DNA from: Xanthobacteraceae bacterium
GTDB taxonomy: Bacteria > Pseudomonadota > Alphaproteobacteria > Rhizobiales > Xanthobacteraceae
DNA length: 64,000 nt
Reading direction: 5' to 3'
Assembly (NCBI GenBank): GCA_024508855.1
Contig: JANINJ010000045.1
Coordinates: forward strand, 238,079 to 302,078
Both the position numbers and the translations under genes were made by a program. Positions 41,466-51,349 of the stretch are shown in pieces (the first letter of the stretch is position 1; each line of letters begins with the position of its first letter). Under the pieces are notes generated by a model, which saw nothing but the letters and a program-made list of their open reading frames with translations, did no database searches and was not told the origin of the DNA.

Positions 41466-42776
41466 ATGTCGCACTCGACCGAGACTCAGCCTGCGCTGAT
41501 CAGATCCCGCCTCGGCGCCATCCTTCGCGCAACGAGCGGCAATTTCCTCGAGCAGTTCGATTTCTTCCTGTTCGGCTTCTATGCCGCCGCGATCAGCCAT
41601 GCCTTCTTCCCTTCCGAAAACGACACCGCCGGACTGCTGAAAACCTTTGGCGTGTTCTGGCTCGGCGCATTGATGCGCCCGGTAGGCGCCATCGTGCTCG
41701 GCGCTTACATCGACCGGATCGGCCGCCGCCGCGGTCTGATCGTGACGCTCGGCATCATGGCGATCGGGACCATCACGATTGCTTTCTGTCCGACCTACGC
41801 CACGATCGGCGTCGCGGCGCCGATCGTGGTCGTGATCGGTCGCCTGCTGCAGGGTTTTTCGGCCGGTGTCGAACTCGGCGGCGTCTCGGTCTATCTCGCG
41901 GAAATCTCCACGCCGGGGAATCGAGGCTTCTACACCTCGTTTCAATCGGCGAGCCAGCAGGTGGCGATCTTCGTCGCGGCGATCCTTGGCTATATCCTGA
42001 GCGAGATGATGCCGAAGGACATGGTCGCGGCCTGGGGCTGGCGTATTCCGTTCTTCATCGGCTGTTTGATCATCCCGTTTCTGTTCTTCCTGCGGCGGAC
42101 GCTGGAAGAGACACCGGAATTCCTGGCGATGAAGAAACATCCAACCGCGAGCGAGGTGTTCGCCTCGGCGCTCGCGAACTGGCGCATCGTCATCCTCGGC
42201 ATGATGATCGCGATCCTGACCACCACGACATTCTATTTCGTCACCGTCTATACGCCGACATTCGGTCGAACCGTGCTCAAGCTCTCGACCCAGGACGCGC
42301 TGCTGGTGACACTGATGGTGGCGGTGACCAACTTCATCTGGAATCCGGTCGGAGGCGCGCTATCGGACCGCATCGGCCGCAAGCCGGTGCTGGTGACGAT
42401 CGCCGTTCTGTCGTTCTGCACGGCTTATCCGGCCCTGCACTGGCTGGTGAGCGCGCCGACCTTCGGCAAGATGCTGGCGGTGGAGATGATGTTCTCGTTC
42501 TATTTCGGCGTCTACAGCGGCACCATGCTTGGCTGCCTGGTCGAGATCGTGCCGAAACATGTGCGCACCACCTGCTTCTCCCTCGCCTTCGCGCTGGCCG
42601 CCGGCGTCTTCGGCACCTTCACGCCATTCGCGTCGACCTGGCTGATCCAGCATACCGGCGACAAGGCCTCCCCCGCATACTGGCTGATGTGCGCGGCGAC
42701 GCTGGGCATTATTGCCGCACTGACCGTCTATCGCGGCGGCCGCGCAATGGAGGTGCGAGACGCGGTCGCTGCCTGA
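41466..42776 (+). CDS. MFS metabolite:proton symporter (citrate/tricarballylate type)
   Basis: 436-residue MFS transporter with about twelve membrane spans. Marker motifs include [20 protein letters not shown] at the first span, [13 protein letters not shown] (loop 2-3), [20 protein letters not shown] and [11 protein letters not shown] (loop 8-9). These fit the citrate/tricarballylate-alpha-ketoglutarate branch (TcuC/CitA-like). It probably imports a di- or tricarboxylic acid with protons. It lies between the LysR gene and a quinone-oxidoreductase gene, all on the plus strand. The start ATG has CGGGGAA upstream. Confidence 0.9.
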   Translation: MSHSTETQPALIRSRLGAILRATSGNFLEQFDFFLFGFYAAAISHAFFPSENDTAGLLKTFGVFWLGALMRPVGAIVLGAYIDRIGRRRGLIVTLGIMAIGTITIAFCPTYATIGVAAPIVVVIGRLLQGFSAGVELGGVSVYLAEISTPGNRGFYTSFQSASQQVAIFVAAILGYILSEMMPKDMVAAWGWRIPFFIGCLIIPFLFFLRRTLEETPEFLAMKKHPTASEVFASALANWRIVILGMMIAILTTTTFYFVTVYTPTFGRTVLKLSTQDALLVTLMVAVTNFIWNPVGGALSDRIGRKPVLVTIAVLSFCTAYPALHWLVSAPTFGKMLAVEMMFSFYFGVYSGTMLGCLVEIVPKHVRTTCFSLAFALAAGVFGTFTPFASTWLIQHTGDKASPAYWLMCAATLGIIAALTVYRGGRAMEVRDAVAA

Positions 42777-42852
42777 GCGACGGAGCACACGGCCTCTCGG
42801 ACATCCGCTATAACAAACTCGTTCAACAACTGCCGGGCGAGAGCGAAAACCA

Positions 42853-43857
42853 ATGCGTGCCTATGTACTCAAAGCCTATGGCGGGCCCGAAGGGGCCGAG
42901 CTGACTGACGTCCCGGCCCCTGCACCGGGCCCGCGCGACATCCTCGTCGATGTGCGGGCGGCGGGCCTCAATCCCGTCGACTTCAAATTTCGCCAAGGTA
43001 TGCTGCGCGCCATCCACCGCCCGCAGCTTCCTTTCGTGCTCGGCAACGAACTGGCCGGCGAAGTGATTGCCGTCGGCCGCGACGTTACGCGCTTCCACCC
43101 CGGCAACCGCATTTTCGCCCGTGTCGGGAAGGACCGCGGCGGCGCATTCGCGGAGCAGGCCTGCGTCGATGAGGATTACGCCGCGCCGATGCCCCGCGAC
43201 CTCGATTTCACGACGGCTGCGGCGGTGCCGCTGGCGGGGCTGACCGCATTGCAGGCGCTCCGGGACGAACTTGCCATCAAGCCGGGACAACGGCTGTTCA
43301 TTTCGGGTGGCGCAGGTGGTGTCGGCACCTTCGCGATCCAGATCGCGAAAGTATTGGGCGCGCATGTTACGACGACCGCCTCGCCGCGCGGTGAGGCGCT
43401 GGTGCGCGCGCTCGGCGCCGACGACGTGATCGACTACACGACGCAGGACATCGCCAGGATGGGTCGGCAGTTCGACGCCGGGTTCGACCTGATCGGCGGC
43501 AAGACGCTGGACCAGATGTTCGCGATCATGCGGCCGGGAGCCAGGATCGTTTCGGTTGCCGCGCTGCCGGAGCCGCAGACCGCGATCAAGGATCTCGACG
43601 GCCGGCGCCTGCTCGCCGCCGCGTTCTGGTTCATCAGTTACGGCATCCGCGCACGAGCGCGGCGCGCCGGGGTCGGCTATCGCTATCTGTTCATGCATCC
43701 GAGCGGTAGCGACCTTGCCGAACTTTCCCGAATGATCGAACAGGGGCAACTGAAGATCATCGTCGACAAGGTGTTTCCGTTCGCGGAGATCGGCGAGGCG
43801 CTTGCCTATGTCGAAAGCGGGCACGCGAAGGGCAAGGTCGTCGTCAAGATGAGCTGA
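42853..43857 (+). CDS. NADP-dependent quinone oxidoreductase-like zinc-less MDR
   Basis: 334-residue medium-chain reductase of the quinone-oxidoreductase type. It begins MRAYVLKAYGGPEGAELTD, has the NADP-binding motif SGGAGGVGTFAIQIAKVLGA and lacks the zinc-ligand cysteines of alcohol dehydrogenases. The C-terminal ends GKVVVKM. It should reduce quinones or enones. It is the third plus-strand gene after the LysR and MFS genes, and converges with the Rieske/amidohydrolase set 14 bases away. Confidence 0.9.
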   Translation: MRAYVLKAYGGPEGAELTDVPAPAPGPRDILVDVRAAGLNPVDFKFRQGMLRAIHRPQLPFVLGNELAGEVIAVGRDVTRFHPGNRIFARVGKDRGGAFAEQACVDEDYAAPMPRDLDFTTAAAVPLAGLTALQALRDELAIKPGQRLFISGGAGGVGTFAIQIAKVLGAHVTTTASPRGEALVRALGADDVIDYTTQDIARMGRQFDAGFDLIGGKTLDQMFAIMRPGARIVSVAALPEPQTAIKDLDGRRLLAAAFWFISYGIRARARRAGVGYRYLFMHPSGSDLAELSRMIEQGQLKIIVDKVFPFAEIGEALAYVESGHAKGKVVVKMS

Positions 43858-43871
43858 CGGTGCGCGGGCGA

Positions 43872-44285
43872 CTACAGATCGACCACGACGTAGTCGTTCT
43901 CCACCGAGACCTTCAGGGTCTCGGCGATGTACGGCCCCTTCACCACGCTCGATCCCGGTTCGACGTTCACCGCATAGGCTTTCACCCGAAAACGCTTCGG
44001 ATCGCAGTAGGATTGCCCGGTGCGGATATCGAATTCCCAGCCGTGCCACGGGCAGCGGATGATTTCGCCGAGCTTGCTGTATTCGATCTCCCCGGGCTCG
44101 GACGATTGCGCGAGGCCGATCAGCGGGCCTTCGCATAGCGCCGCGCCCTGATGCGGGCAGCGATTGAGCAGCCCGAAGAACTCGCCCTTGACGTTGAAGA
44201 CCGCGATCGGCCGTTCGTCGATGGTGAGGAATTTGCGGGAGCCCGGCGGCAGTTCATCCACCGGGGCAACAACGTGACGCGCCAT
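43872..44285 (-). CDS. Rieske [2Fe-2S] ferredoxin
   Basis: 137-residue soluble Rieske protein. Ligands are Cys43-x-His45 (CPHQG) and Cys78-x-x-His81 (CPWHG), 35 residues apart. No membrane anchor and no dioxygenase catalytic domain are present. It should pass electrons to or from an oxygenase or reductase. Its ATG overlaps the TGA of the amidohydrolase gene by one base, so the two are translationally coupled. A reductase or oxygenase partner is not visible in this window. Confidence 0.9.
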   Translation of the reverse strand: MARHVVAPVDELPPGSRKFLTIDERPIAVFNVKGEFFGLLNRCPHQGAALCEGPLIGLAQSSEPGEIEYSKLGEIIRCPWHGWEFDIRTGQSYCDPKRFRVKAYAVNVEPGSSVVKGPYIAETLKVSVENDYVVVDL

Positions 44286-45388
44286 CAAGCTATTCCGTAC
44301 AGTTCTCGTGCATTGCCGAGATAGAAGGCCGCGCGGTTGGCATCGCTGACGCCGGCCGGCAGCACCCGCGACGGCTCGTCGTAATCCCAGTGCGGATAAT
44401 CGGTCGCGAACAGCAGCTTGTCCCAGCCGATCCAGTCGATGGTCTGGAACAGGTGATCGCGCCGCTCCGGATCCTCCATCGGCTGCGTCGTCCACCAGAT
44501 GTGATCCTTGATGTATTCCGACGGCGGCCGCTTCACATGCGGCACCTCGCTGCGCAACCGTTGCCACACACGATCCAGCCGCCAAGCCAGCGACGGCGCC
44601 CAGCCGAAGCCGGCCTCGATCATGATCATCTTCAGTTTCGGGAAACGCTCCAGCACGCCTTCGAGCACGATGCTGGCGAGCGCGGTCTGCTGGCATTGCG
44701 AATGCCCGACCATCTCTTCGATGTAATAACTCGGCCAGCCGGACGCCGTGATCGGGTTGCCGCCGAAGCCGAACGCATGCACGCCGATCGGCAAGCCGGC
44801 TTCCTGCGCCGCTTCGTAGATCGGCCAGTAACGACGTTGCCCCAGCGGTTCGACATTGCGGCTGAGCAGCAGCACTTGGACAAAATTTTTGTCGCCGGCG
44901 CGCTTGCGGATTTCGGCGGCGGAGGCCACGCCATCCTCATTGGCGACGACGACCGATCCCTTCAGCCGCGAATCCTTGCTGGTCCATTCCGCGATCTGCC
45001 AGTCGTTGATCGCGGTCGCAAGCGCGGCGCTGAGTTCCTGATTGCGCAGTCCCTGCCCGGTGTTGAGCGGATTCAGTACGCCGAGCGCCACGTTGTTCGG
45101 ATCGAGATGCTGCTGCTGCATGAACGACAGCGACGATCCCTGCACGCCGCCTTCCGGCGGATAGGCGTCGCGCCGCGACGCATTCGGCTGTGCCTTCGGA
45201 TAAGGCGGTCCTTCCATCATGCCCTGATAGGCATGGCCGCCATAGGTTTCGAGATGATCGTGCCAGCGCTTCGCCAGATACGGATAGAGATCCTTCATCG
45301 AGCGCCGCGCGGGATGGATGTCGCAATCGGCAATCGCGGTTTTGGCCGTAACCGGCGCGTCGGCAGAGGGACGGAACTGCACATTCAT
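44285..45388 (-). CDS. Amidohydrolase-2 (ACMSD-like) family hydrolase, copy A
   Basis: 367-residue TIM-barrel hydrolase/decarboxylase of the amidohydrolase-2 family. The metal-binding DCDIHP motif, the GVHAFGFG histidine and the C-terminal FATDYPHWDYDEP motif are present. Members hydrolyse or decarboxylate ring acids. It ends one base into the Rieske start and follows copy B (45385-46470) with a 4-base overlap, forming a coupled three-gene unit. The two copies are related but clearly diverged, so they could act in sequence or as a heteromer (inference). Confidence 0.9.
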   Translation of the reverse strand: MNVQFRPSADAPVTAKTAIADCDIHPARRSMKDLYPYLAKRWHDHLETYGGHAYQGMMEGPPYPKAQPNASRRDAYPPEGGVQGSSLSFMQQQHLDPNNVALGVLNPLNTGQGLRNQELSAALATAINDWQIAEWTSKDSRLKGSVVVANEDGVASAAEIRKRAGDKNFVQVLLLSRNVEPLGQRRYWPIYEAAQEAGLPIGVHAFGFGGNPITASGWPSYYIEEMVGHSQCQQTALASIVLEGVLERFPKLKMIMIEAGFGWAPSLAWRLDRVWQRLRSEVPHVKRPPSEYIKDHIWWTTQPMEDPERRDHLFQTIDWIGWDKLLFATDYPHWDYDEPSRVLPAGVSDANRAAFYLGNARELYGIA

Positions 45389-46470
45389 GCCGCGCTCTCC
45401 TTCGATCCCGCGCCGTTCAGGCGCGTATAAGTCGCGTAGGGATTGTCGATCATGATCTTGCGCACCAATTCGGGCGACAATCCATCCGGCAGCACCGCGT
45501 TACCGTCGAACTGCCAGTGCGGATAATCCGTCGAGAATAGGAGCAATTCGTCCGACTGCATATGATCAAACAGCCGATTTAATGTTTCCGGGTCGGGCGG
45601 CGCATCCACCGGCTGCAGCGAGAAGCGGATATTGCTGCGCACAATCTCCATCGGCGCGCGGTCGACCCACGGCGTCTCCATCCGTACGCCGCGCCAGAAC
45701 TTGTGCAGACGCCAGACATAGGACGGCAGCCAGGTGAAACCGGATTCCAGCATCACCATTTTCAGCCGCGGATATTTGGCGAACACACCTTCGACGATCA
45801 GGCTGGTGAGCTGCGTCTGGAATGCCTGCGCCTGCGCAACATAATCCTCGATGTGATACGAGCCCCAGCCGACCGAGCTCGGCGGGTTGTGATAGTTGCT
45901 GCCGGCATGCACGCCGATCGGCAGGCCGTGGCGCTCCGCGGCGGCATAGATCGGCCAGTAGGCGCGCTTGCCAAGCGGAATATCTCCCATCACCAGCATC
46001 AGCACCTGCACGAAACGGCTGTCGCGCGCGCAACGCTCGATCTCCGCAACCGATTTCTCGACGCTCTGCACCGGAATGACGATGGAGCCGCGCAGCCGCG
46101 CATCCTTGTCGAGCCACTCCTTCACCAGCCAGTCGTTCAGCGCGCGGCAGAACGCATCGGCCATGTCCTCGCTGAACACCATCTGCAATCCGTACAACGG
46201 ATTGCAGATGCCGATGCCGGTGCCGAACGGATCGAGCGCGTGCGTGGTGAGATCGTGCAGGCTCGCGCCGGGCTTGCCTTTGGCGGGGCGCCAGTCGGGC
46301 CGCGCGGAGATCGGCGAGTGCGGCGGATAGGATTGCGACTCCAGATCGGTCATGCCGCGCGTCGTCACCTGATCGCGCCAGTAATCGTTGAGATACGGCA
46401 GCAGGCTGGTGAGATGAGGCAATGCGGGATGCAGATCGCAATCCACACCGCCTGCGATCGGTGACGTCAT
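45385..46470 (-). CDS. Amidohydrolase-2 (ACMSD-like) family hydrolase, copy B
   Basis: 361-residue TIM-barrel enzyme. The metal motif DCDLHPALPH near the N-terminus, the GVHAGSNYHN histidine and FSTDYPHWQFDGN near the C-terminus match copy A. The ATG at 46470 has GAGAGGAA about 10 bases upstream; the 33-base extension to 46503 is unsupported. It is the first gene of the Rieske/amidohydrolase unit and is divergent from the pncC gene. The substrate is unknown. Confidence 0.9.
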   Translation of the reverse strand: MTSPIAGGVDCDLHPALPHLTSLLPYLNDYWRDQVTTRGMTDLESQSYPPHSPISARPDWRPAKGKPGASLHDLTTHALDPFGTGIGICNPLYGLQMVFSEDMADAFCRALNDWLVKEWLDKDARLRGSIVIPVQSVEKSVAEIERCARDSRFVQVLMLVMGDIPLGKRAYWPIYAAAERHGLPIGVHAGSNYHNPPSSVGWGSYHIEDYVAQAQAFQTQLTSLIVEGVFAKYPRLKMVMLESGFTWLPSYVWRLHKFWRGVRMETPWVDRAPMEIVRSNIRFSLQPVDAPPDPETLNRLFDHMQSDELLLFSTDYPHWQFDGNAVLPDGLSPELVRKIMIDNPYATYTRLNGAGSKESAA

Positions 46471-46607
46471 GACGTTCGGTTTCCTCTCATCGCAGCCCGG
46501 CATTCGCCGATGATTGATGGTATTGCCGCATCGGATCGTGCCATATCATACTGCACCATCACCAGCCTGCAATGCGACGAGGCTGACATGCAAGGGAGCC
46601 GAGCGCG

Positions 46608-47090
46608 ATGCAGGAACTGATCGGGATAGCGGAACAGATCGCCGGCCAACTGATCGCACGCAAGCAGACCATCGCGGTAGCGGAATCCTCCACCGGCGGA
46701 CTGATATCGGCATCGCTGCTCGCAGTGCCCGGCGCATCGGCTTATTTTCTTGGATCGGCGGTGGTCTACACCCGCGAGGCACGGCGCATCCTGATGGATA
46801 TTCCGGATGCCGAAATGAAAGGGATTCGCTCGGCCTCCGAAACCTACGCGAAACTGCTGGCCAGCCAGATTCGACAACGCTTTTCATCTGATTGGGGTTT
46901 ATCCGAAACCGGCGCGACCGGCCCAACCGGCAATCGCTATGGCGACGCCGCCGGCCATAGCTGCATCGGCGTTACAGGCACAGAGTCGACGGCGATCACG
47001 CTGGAGACCGGCAAAGCCGATCGCGTCGCCAACATGCACGCCTTCGCCAGCGCGGCGCTGAAAGAATTGCTGCAGCAGGTGTCGCGCTGA
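46608..47090 (+). CDS. pncC: Nicotinamide-nucleotide amidohydrolase PncC (CinA C-terminal-like)
   Basis: 160-residue stand-alone CinA-C domain protein. The AESSTGGLISASLLAVPGAS motif is the family signature and GATGPTGN follows in place. It should hydrolyse nicotinamide mononucleotide to nicotinate mononucleotide and ammonia in NAD salvage. The usual length is close to this. The ATG has AAGGGAG upstream. It is convergent with a serine hydrolase gene 3 bases away. Confidence 0.9.
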   Translation: MQELIGIAEQIAGQLIARKQTIAVAESSTGGLISASLLAVPGASAYFLGSAVVYTREARRILMDIPDAEMKGIRSASETYAKLLASQIRQRFSSDWGLSETGATGPTGNRYGDAAGHSCIGVTGTESTAITLETGKADRVANMHAFASAALKELLQQVSR

Positions 47091-47093
47091 GGC

Positions 47094-48413
47094 TCACTTC
47101 TCGAGCGCCTCGTACACCAGCTTCTTGAACGTGTGCTGGACCTGGCCGCGCTTTGCGCCGACCTGCACCATCATGACCGCGATCATGTCGCGCCCTGGAT
47201 CGACGACGAACGACGGTCCGCTGCCGCTGTCCCATTCCAGATCGCCGACCGCGCCCTGCTCCGGAAGCTCCGCCTTGCCCGTGTCGACCCGAACCGCAAA
47301 GCCGAAGCCGAAGCCAAACGCCGCGCCGGGAAAATAGTCGTCATCGCGCGCCACGCCGGAGCCCGGCCCGATCTGATCGGTCGTCATTTGCGCATAGGAT
47401 GTCGGGCTGAGGTAACGCTTGCCGTCCAACTCACCGCGATGAAGGATCATCTCCGAAAATCGCGCATAATCGGCAGCGGTCGACACCAGCCCGCCACCGC
47501 CGGATTGCCATTGCGGATGCGACAGGCGCGCCTGTTCGGAGGCACGCAATTCGGTATCGTCGGGCATCGGTTTTGCCATGCGAGCGCGATCGGCATCGGT
47601 CGGACCCCCGTAGCCGGTGTTCGTCATGCCGAGCGGCACAAAAATCCGCTCACGCTCGAATGCAAACAGCGATTTGCCGGACACGACCTCGATGACACGG
47701 CCGAGCACGTCGGTGGAATGGCCGTAGCGCCACACTGTCCCCGGCTGACTTGACAGCGGCAGCCCCGCGATCCGCTCGGCAAACAGCTTGTTGTCGACAT
47801 TGCCGGCGAACAGCTTGGCGTCGGTGTAAGCCGACGTGATCAGATCGCTGCCGATATATTCGTAGGTGATCCCGGATGTGTGGCGCAGCAGATCCCGGAT
47901 GGTGACGGGCCTGTTGGCAGGAACGAGCTTGAGGAAAGGCTTGCCGTCGGCGGTCACGACATCGATTCCCACCTTCATCGACGCGAAGGCGGGAATGTAT
48001 CGGGCGACCGGATCGTCGAGCGAAAGTTTGCCGTCGTCAATCAGCATCATCGCCGCGACGCTGGTAATCGGCTTGGTCATCGAATGCAGCGCGAACAACG
48101 TGTCCGGCGTCATCGGCGTCTTGGTGGCGACATCGCGAACACCGAAGCATTTGAAATAGACCGGGCGACCATGCTGCTCGATCAGAACGACCGCACCGGG
48201 AATGATCCCGGTCCTGACTTCGTTATCGAATGCTTCGGTCAGCCGCGCGAGCCTGACCGGCGACGGCTCGGCCGTGCCAGCAATGCAAGCCAGCCCATCA
48301 TCGGCCAGAAAAATTACCGCTAAGATGAAAATGATCGGCAGTCGCGCAGCAGGTCCGAACCGGACCTTCCTGATAACGCCGCTCAGCAAGCTGGAAATGA
48401 TCGGCGTCACCAC
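47094..48413 (-). CDS. Serine hydrolase, beta-lactamase (class C/PBP) fold
   Basis: 439-residue protein if it begins at GTG 48413 (48410 is equally likely). The SxxK motif is in ALHSMTKPITSVAAMM and the YxN-type element is in TSGITYEYIGSDLI. The N-terminal stretch RLPIIFILAVIFLADDGLAC gives a signal-like hydrophobic segment. A start at 48503 would overlap the neighbouring VanZ gene, so I place it downstream where GGGAG is visible. It is probably an exported esterase or D-aminopeptidase-type hydrolase. It is convergent with pncC. Confidence 0.85.
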   Translation of the reverse strand: MVTPIISSLLSGVIRKVRFGPAARLPIIFILAVIFLADDGLACIAGTAEPSPVRLARLTEAFDNEVRTGIIPGAVVLIEQHGRPVYFKCFGVRDVATKTPMTPDTLFALHSMTKPITSVAAMMLIDDGKLSLDDPVARYIPAFASMKVGIDVVTADGKPFLKLVPANRPVTIRDLLRHTSGITYEYIGSDLITSAYTDAKLFAGNVDNKLFAERIAGLPLSSQPGTVWRYGHSTDVLGRVIEVVSGKSLFAFERERIFVPLGMTNTGYGGPTDADRARMAKPMPDDTELRASEQARLSHPQWQSGGGGLVSTAADYARFSEMILHRGELDGKRYLSPTSYAQMTTDQIGPGSGVARDDDYFPGAAFGFGFGFAVRVDTGKAELPEQGAVGDLEWDSGSGPSFVVDPGRDMIAVMMVQVGAKRGQVQHTFKKLVYEALEK

Positions 48414-48486
48414 CGGGGTGTCTCCCGTCGTGCCTTCAATCGAAGCTTCCAGCAATGCGTGCCAGACAGACAACGCGAAGGCAGGA

Positions 48487-48867
48487 TTAGCGGCGCATCG
48501 CAAATTTCGCGAACAGCCAGCCGGCGCTCAACCCGATAACGCCGCCGGCCATTTTGACTGCCGCATCGAAGACGCGCCCGTGGCGCGACGGCTCCAGCAC
48601 CTGCAGCACTTCGAATAACGCGGCAGCGCCGAGAACGACGAACGCCGCAAGAAAAATGTGCCGCGGATAAGCCGCCGCGAACAACGCGCCCACGACGATA
48701 AACGCGCAAAGACGCTCGATTTGTGGCGAAAGTCCGGTGACGGGCCGCACCCCGATCGGTCCCACCGTAACGATTGCAATGAACGTCAGAGACGCCCAGG
48801 CCGCGATGCGAATCGCGCGGCGGGCCCTTTTGCCTTGGAGATTTGTGAACGCTTGTTCCAGTGTCAT
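48487..48867 (-). CDS. VanZ family membrane protein
   Basis: 126-residue membrane protein with about four spans: AAWASLTFIAIVTVGPIGV, IERLCAFIVVGALFAAAYP and HIFLAAFVVLGAAALFEVLQ, and a C-terminal GGVIGLSAGWLFAKFAM. The EVLQVLEPSRHGRVFDA element is characteristic of VanZ-like proteins. The ATG at 48867 (MTLEQAF...) is used; the upstream 48 codons look like leader noise. Its role outside glycopeptide resistance is unknown. Confidence 0.82.
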   Translation of the reverse strand: MTLEQAFTNLQGKRARRAIRIAAWASLTFIAIVTVGPIGVRPVTGLSPQIERLCAFIVVGALFAAAYPRHIFLAAFVVLGAAALFEVLQVLEPSRHGRVFDAAVKMAGGVIGLSAGWLFAKFAMRR

Positions 48868-49033
48868 TGTCGTCGCATATCCAAGAACGCTCGCATTGTC
48901 ACGACCGGATCGGCGCGAGTCACGAATGATTGCTGATTTCGATTGCCACGCGTGAACATTGCATCGACTATGGATCGGAAAGGCTTGGCAAGATATCGCC
49001 TCGGCCTCCAATCATTGACCCGGGCGCCTCATC

Positions 49034-50161
49034 ATGCAGATCGATCCGATAGCGTTGTCACGCGAACTTGTTGCCTTCAACACCATCAACCCACCCGGTC
49101 AGGAGCTGAACTGCATCCGCCATCTGGAGCGGATTCTCGCCGACGCCGGACTTGAGACATCCGTGCACGCCTTCGCGCCGGACCGCGCCAACCTCGTCGC
49201 GAGGATCGGCGGCAAGGGCAACAAGCCACCGCTCTGCTTCACCGGCCATGTCGACACAGTGCCGCTCGGCAACGCCGCCTGGAGTGTCGATCCATTCGCG
49301 GGTGAGATCATCGACGGCAAACTCTATGGACGCGGCACCACCGACATGAAGTGCGGCGTCGCAGCCTTCGTCGCTGCCATCTGCGGCATGGCGGACCAGT
49401 TGCGCGACACCGGCGGCGTGATGATGGCCATCACCGCCGGCGAGGAAATCGGCTGCGAAGGCGCGTTCGAACTGGCCCGCGCAAATGTGCTTGGGCAAGC
49501 TGGCGCGCTGGTCGTTGCCGAGCCGACATCGAACGTCGCAGTGGTCGGCCACAAGGGCGCGCTCTGGCTGAAGCTGATCTGCAAAGGCGTCACCGCGCAC
49601 GGTTCGATGCCGCATCTCGGCGTCAATGCCGCCTACAAGGCAGCGCGTGCCATCACACTTCTCGAACAGTTTCAATTCAACGTCGCGCCGCATCCGCATC
49701 TCGGCTCACCGACGCTGAATGTCGGCACCGTGCATGCCGGCCTCAACGTGAACTCGGTGCCGGATCGTGCAGAGATCGGCATCGATATCCGCAGCATTCC
49801 GGGTCTCGCGCACGAGCGTATCAAGGAGCAATTGGCGGCCGAACTTGGCGACGATGTCACGCTGGAAACCATCGTCGATGTCGGCGCGGTGTGGACTGAT
49901 CCATCGTCGCCATGGATCAGGCAGGTCTGCGATACCGTTCAGCAACTGACCGGCGAGAGTTCCGGTCCCGAACCGCGCACTGCGCCGTATTTCACCGATG
50001 CCTCGGTGCTTACGCCGGCGTTCGGCAATGCGCCGACCATCATTCTCGGTCCCGGCGAAGCGGCAAAGGCGCATCAGACCGACGAATATTGCGCGGTGGA
50101 CCGCATCCATGCGGCAACCGAAATCTACGCCGCGCTTGCAGCGAAATGGGTGGCTCAGTAG
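49034..50161 (+). CDS. M20 family deacetylase/deacylase (ArgE/DapE-like)
   Basis: 375-residue M20 metallopeptidase-like enzyme. Metal ligands are His72 and Asp74 (GHVDTVPLG), Asp104 (GTTDMKCG), and Glu137-Glu138 (AGEEIGCEG), all at expected spacing. It should hydrolyse an N-acyl amino acid such as N-acetylornithine; a bona fide argE cannot be separated from relatives without comparison. It converges with the GhrA-like gene with 7-base overlap of their ends. Confidence 0.9.
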   Translation: MQIDPIALSRELVAFNTINPPGQELNCIRHLERILADAGLETSVHAFAPDRANLVARIGGKGNKPPLCFTGHVDTVPLGNAAWSVDPFAGEIIDGKLYGRGTTDMKCGVAAFVAAICGMADQLRDTGGVMMAITAGEEIGCEGAFELARANVLGQAGALVVAEPTSNVAVVGHKGALWLKLICKGVTAHGSMPHLGVNAAYKAARAITLLEQFQFNVAPHPHLGSPTLNVGTVHAGLNVNSVPDRAEIGIDIRSIPGLAHERIKEQLAAELGDDVTLETIVDVGAVWTDPSSPWIRQVCDTVQQLTGESSGPEPRTAPYFTDASVLTPAFGNAPTIILGPGEAAKAHQTDEYCAVDRIHAATEIYAALAAKWVAQ

Positions 50162-51120
50162 CCGCGCGTCAGGTCGACGACATTCTCCAGCGGCTTGCCG
50201 GCCTCGAAGCGTTCGATCTGCTGCGCGACATAGGCCGAGATCGCGTCCGGATCGGTATCCGCGGCATTGTGCGGCGTGACGACAAGTTTCGGATGCGGCC
50301 ATAGCGGGTTGTTTGCCGGCAGCGGTTCGGTCTCGAACACGTCGCACGTAGCGGCGCCGAGCGTGCCGTCGTTGAGACAGGCAAGAATATCGGCCTCGAC
50401 CTGCAGCCCGCCGCGGCCGGCATTGATCAGCACCGGCGCACCGAGCGGCGAGTTCCGGTTCAGCCGCTCGAACACCGATCGATTCAGGATGTGTTTCGTT
50501 TCCGGCGTCAGCGGCAGCAGGCAAACCAGGATATCGGTCCGGCGCAGGAACGGCTCGAAACCGTCGTTACCGGAGAAGCACGCAATTCCATCGGCCGATT
50601 TCGGCCGCGCGCTCCACCCGGCAATGTTGAAGCCGAGGCGCTGCAAGACCTGCGCGGCATCCAGCCCGAGCGTGCCGAGGCCCATTATGCCGACAGTCAG
50701 CGCATTCGCCGCCCATTGCTCCTTGGGTTGCCATCGCCGATGGCGCTGGTCGTCCATCAATTCGAGCAGACGGCGATGGTGCAGCAATACATGCAAGACG
50801 ACGTATTCGGTCATGCGCGAGGTGAGGTCGCCGACCGCGACCCGGACAATTGGCACGTCAGGCAATGTCGGGTCGGCGATCAGGGCATCGACGCCGGCGC
50901 CCAGGTTGAAGATAGCGCGCAAGTTGGGAAACGCGGCCAGCACACCCGGCTTCGGTTTCCACACCGCCGCAAAGCGCACGTCGGCGGGCGCGCACGCGTC
51001 ATGCGGCAGCAGGGCCACTTTCCGGTTACTGCAGGTCTCTAGGAAACGGCGCTTCCATCGTTCCGGCGCCCAGTTCGCGGCACCACCCTCGATTGCAAGC
51101 ACCAACGTGTCTCCAGCCAT
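50155..51120 (-). CDS. ghrA: Glyoxylate/hydroxypyruvate reductase A-like D-2-hydroxyacid dehydrogenase
   Basis: 321-residue reductase. The NAD-binding motif is VGIMGLGTLGLDAAQVLQ, the Arg lies in NAGRGGLQVEAD and the catalytic His in TPHNAADTDP. The start at 51120 (MAGDTLVL) is chosen; the ten upstream codons to 51150 look unlikely. It should reduce glyoxylate and hydroxypyruvate with NADPH. It overlaps the M20 gene end by 7 bases, tail to tail. Confidence 0.88.
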   Translation of the reverse strand: MAGDTLVLAIEGGAANWAPERWKRRFLETCSNRKVALLPHDACAPADVRFAAVWKPKPGVLAAFPNLRAIFNLGAGVDALIADPTLPDVPIVRVAVGDLTSRMTEYVVLHVLLHHRRLLELMDDQRHRRWQPKEQWAANALTVGIMGLGTLGLDAAQVLQRLGFNIAGWSARPKSADGIACFSGNDGFEPFLRRTDILVCLLPLTPETKHILNRSVFERLNRNSPLGAPVLINAGRGGLQVEADILACLNDGTLGAATCDVFETEPLPANNPLWPHPKLVVTPHNAADTDPDAISAYVAQQIERFEAGKPLENVVDLTRGY

Positions 51121-51349
51121 GTTCTTCCAATCCCGCCCGCGGCGATGCAATCGAACCCGTTCCGACAGCCATGCCGCCGGTACGCTTGATTTTCAACCAT
51201 GGAACCGGAAGCCGGCCGTCAAAAATTCGGCCGGGTTGTGGCGTTTGGTCTTCCGCAAGTCGCCGCAGATGTGGCACGATCAAACCTCCTCCGATGCGTG
51301 GAGGTAAGCGGCCCGCGCCAAGCAGGCCCAGTCAGGAAACGTCCAAACC

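Noticed and set aside
48414-48503. Longer N-terminus for the serine hydrolase
   Set aside because: It would overlap the VanZ gene and lacks a ribosome site; the signal-like segment starts after GTG 48413.
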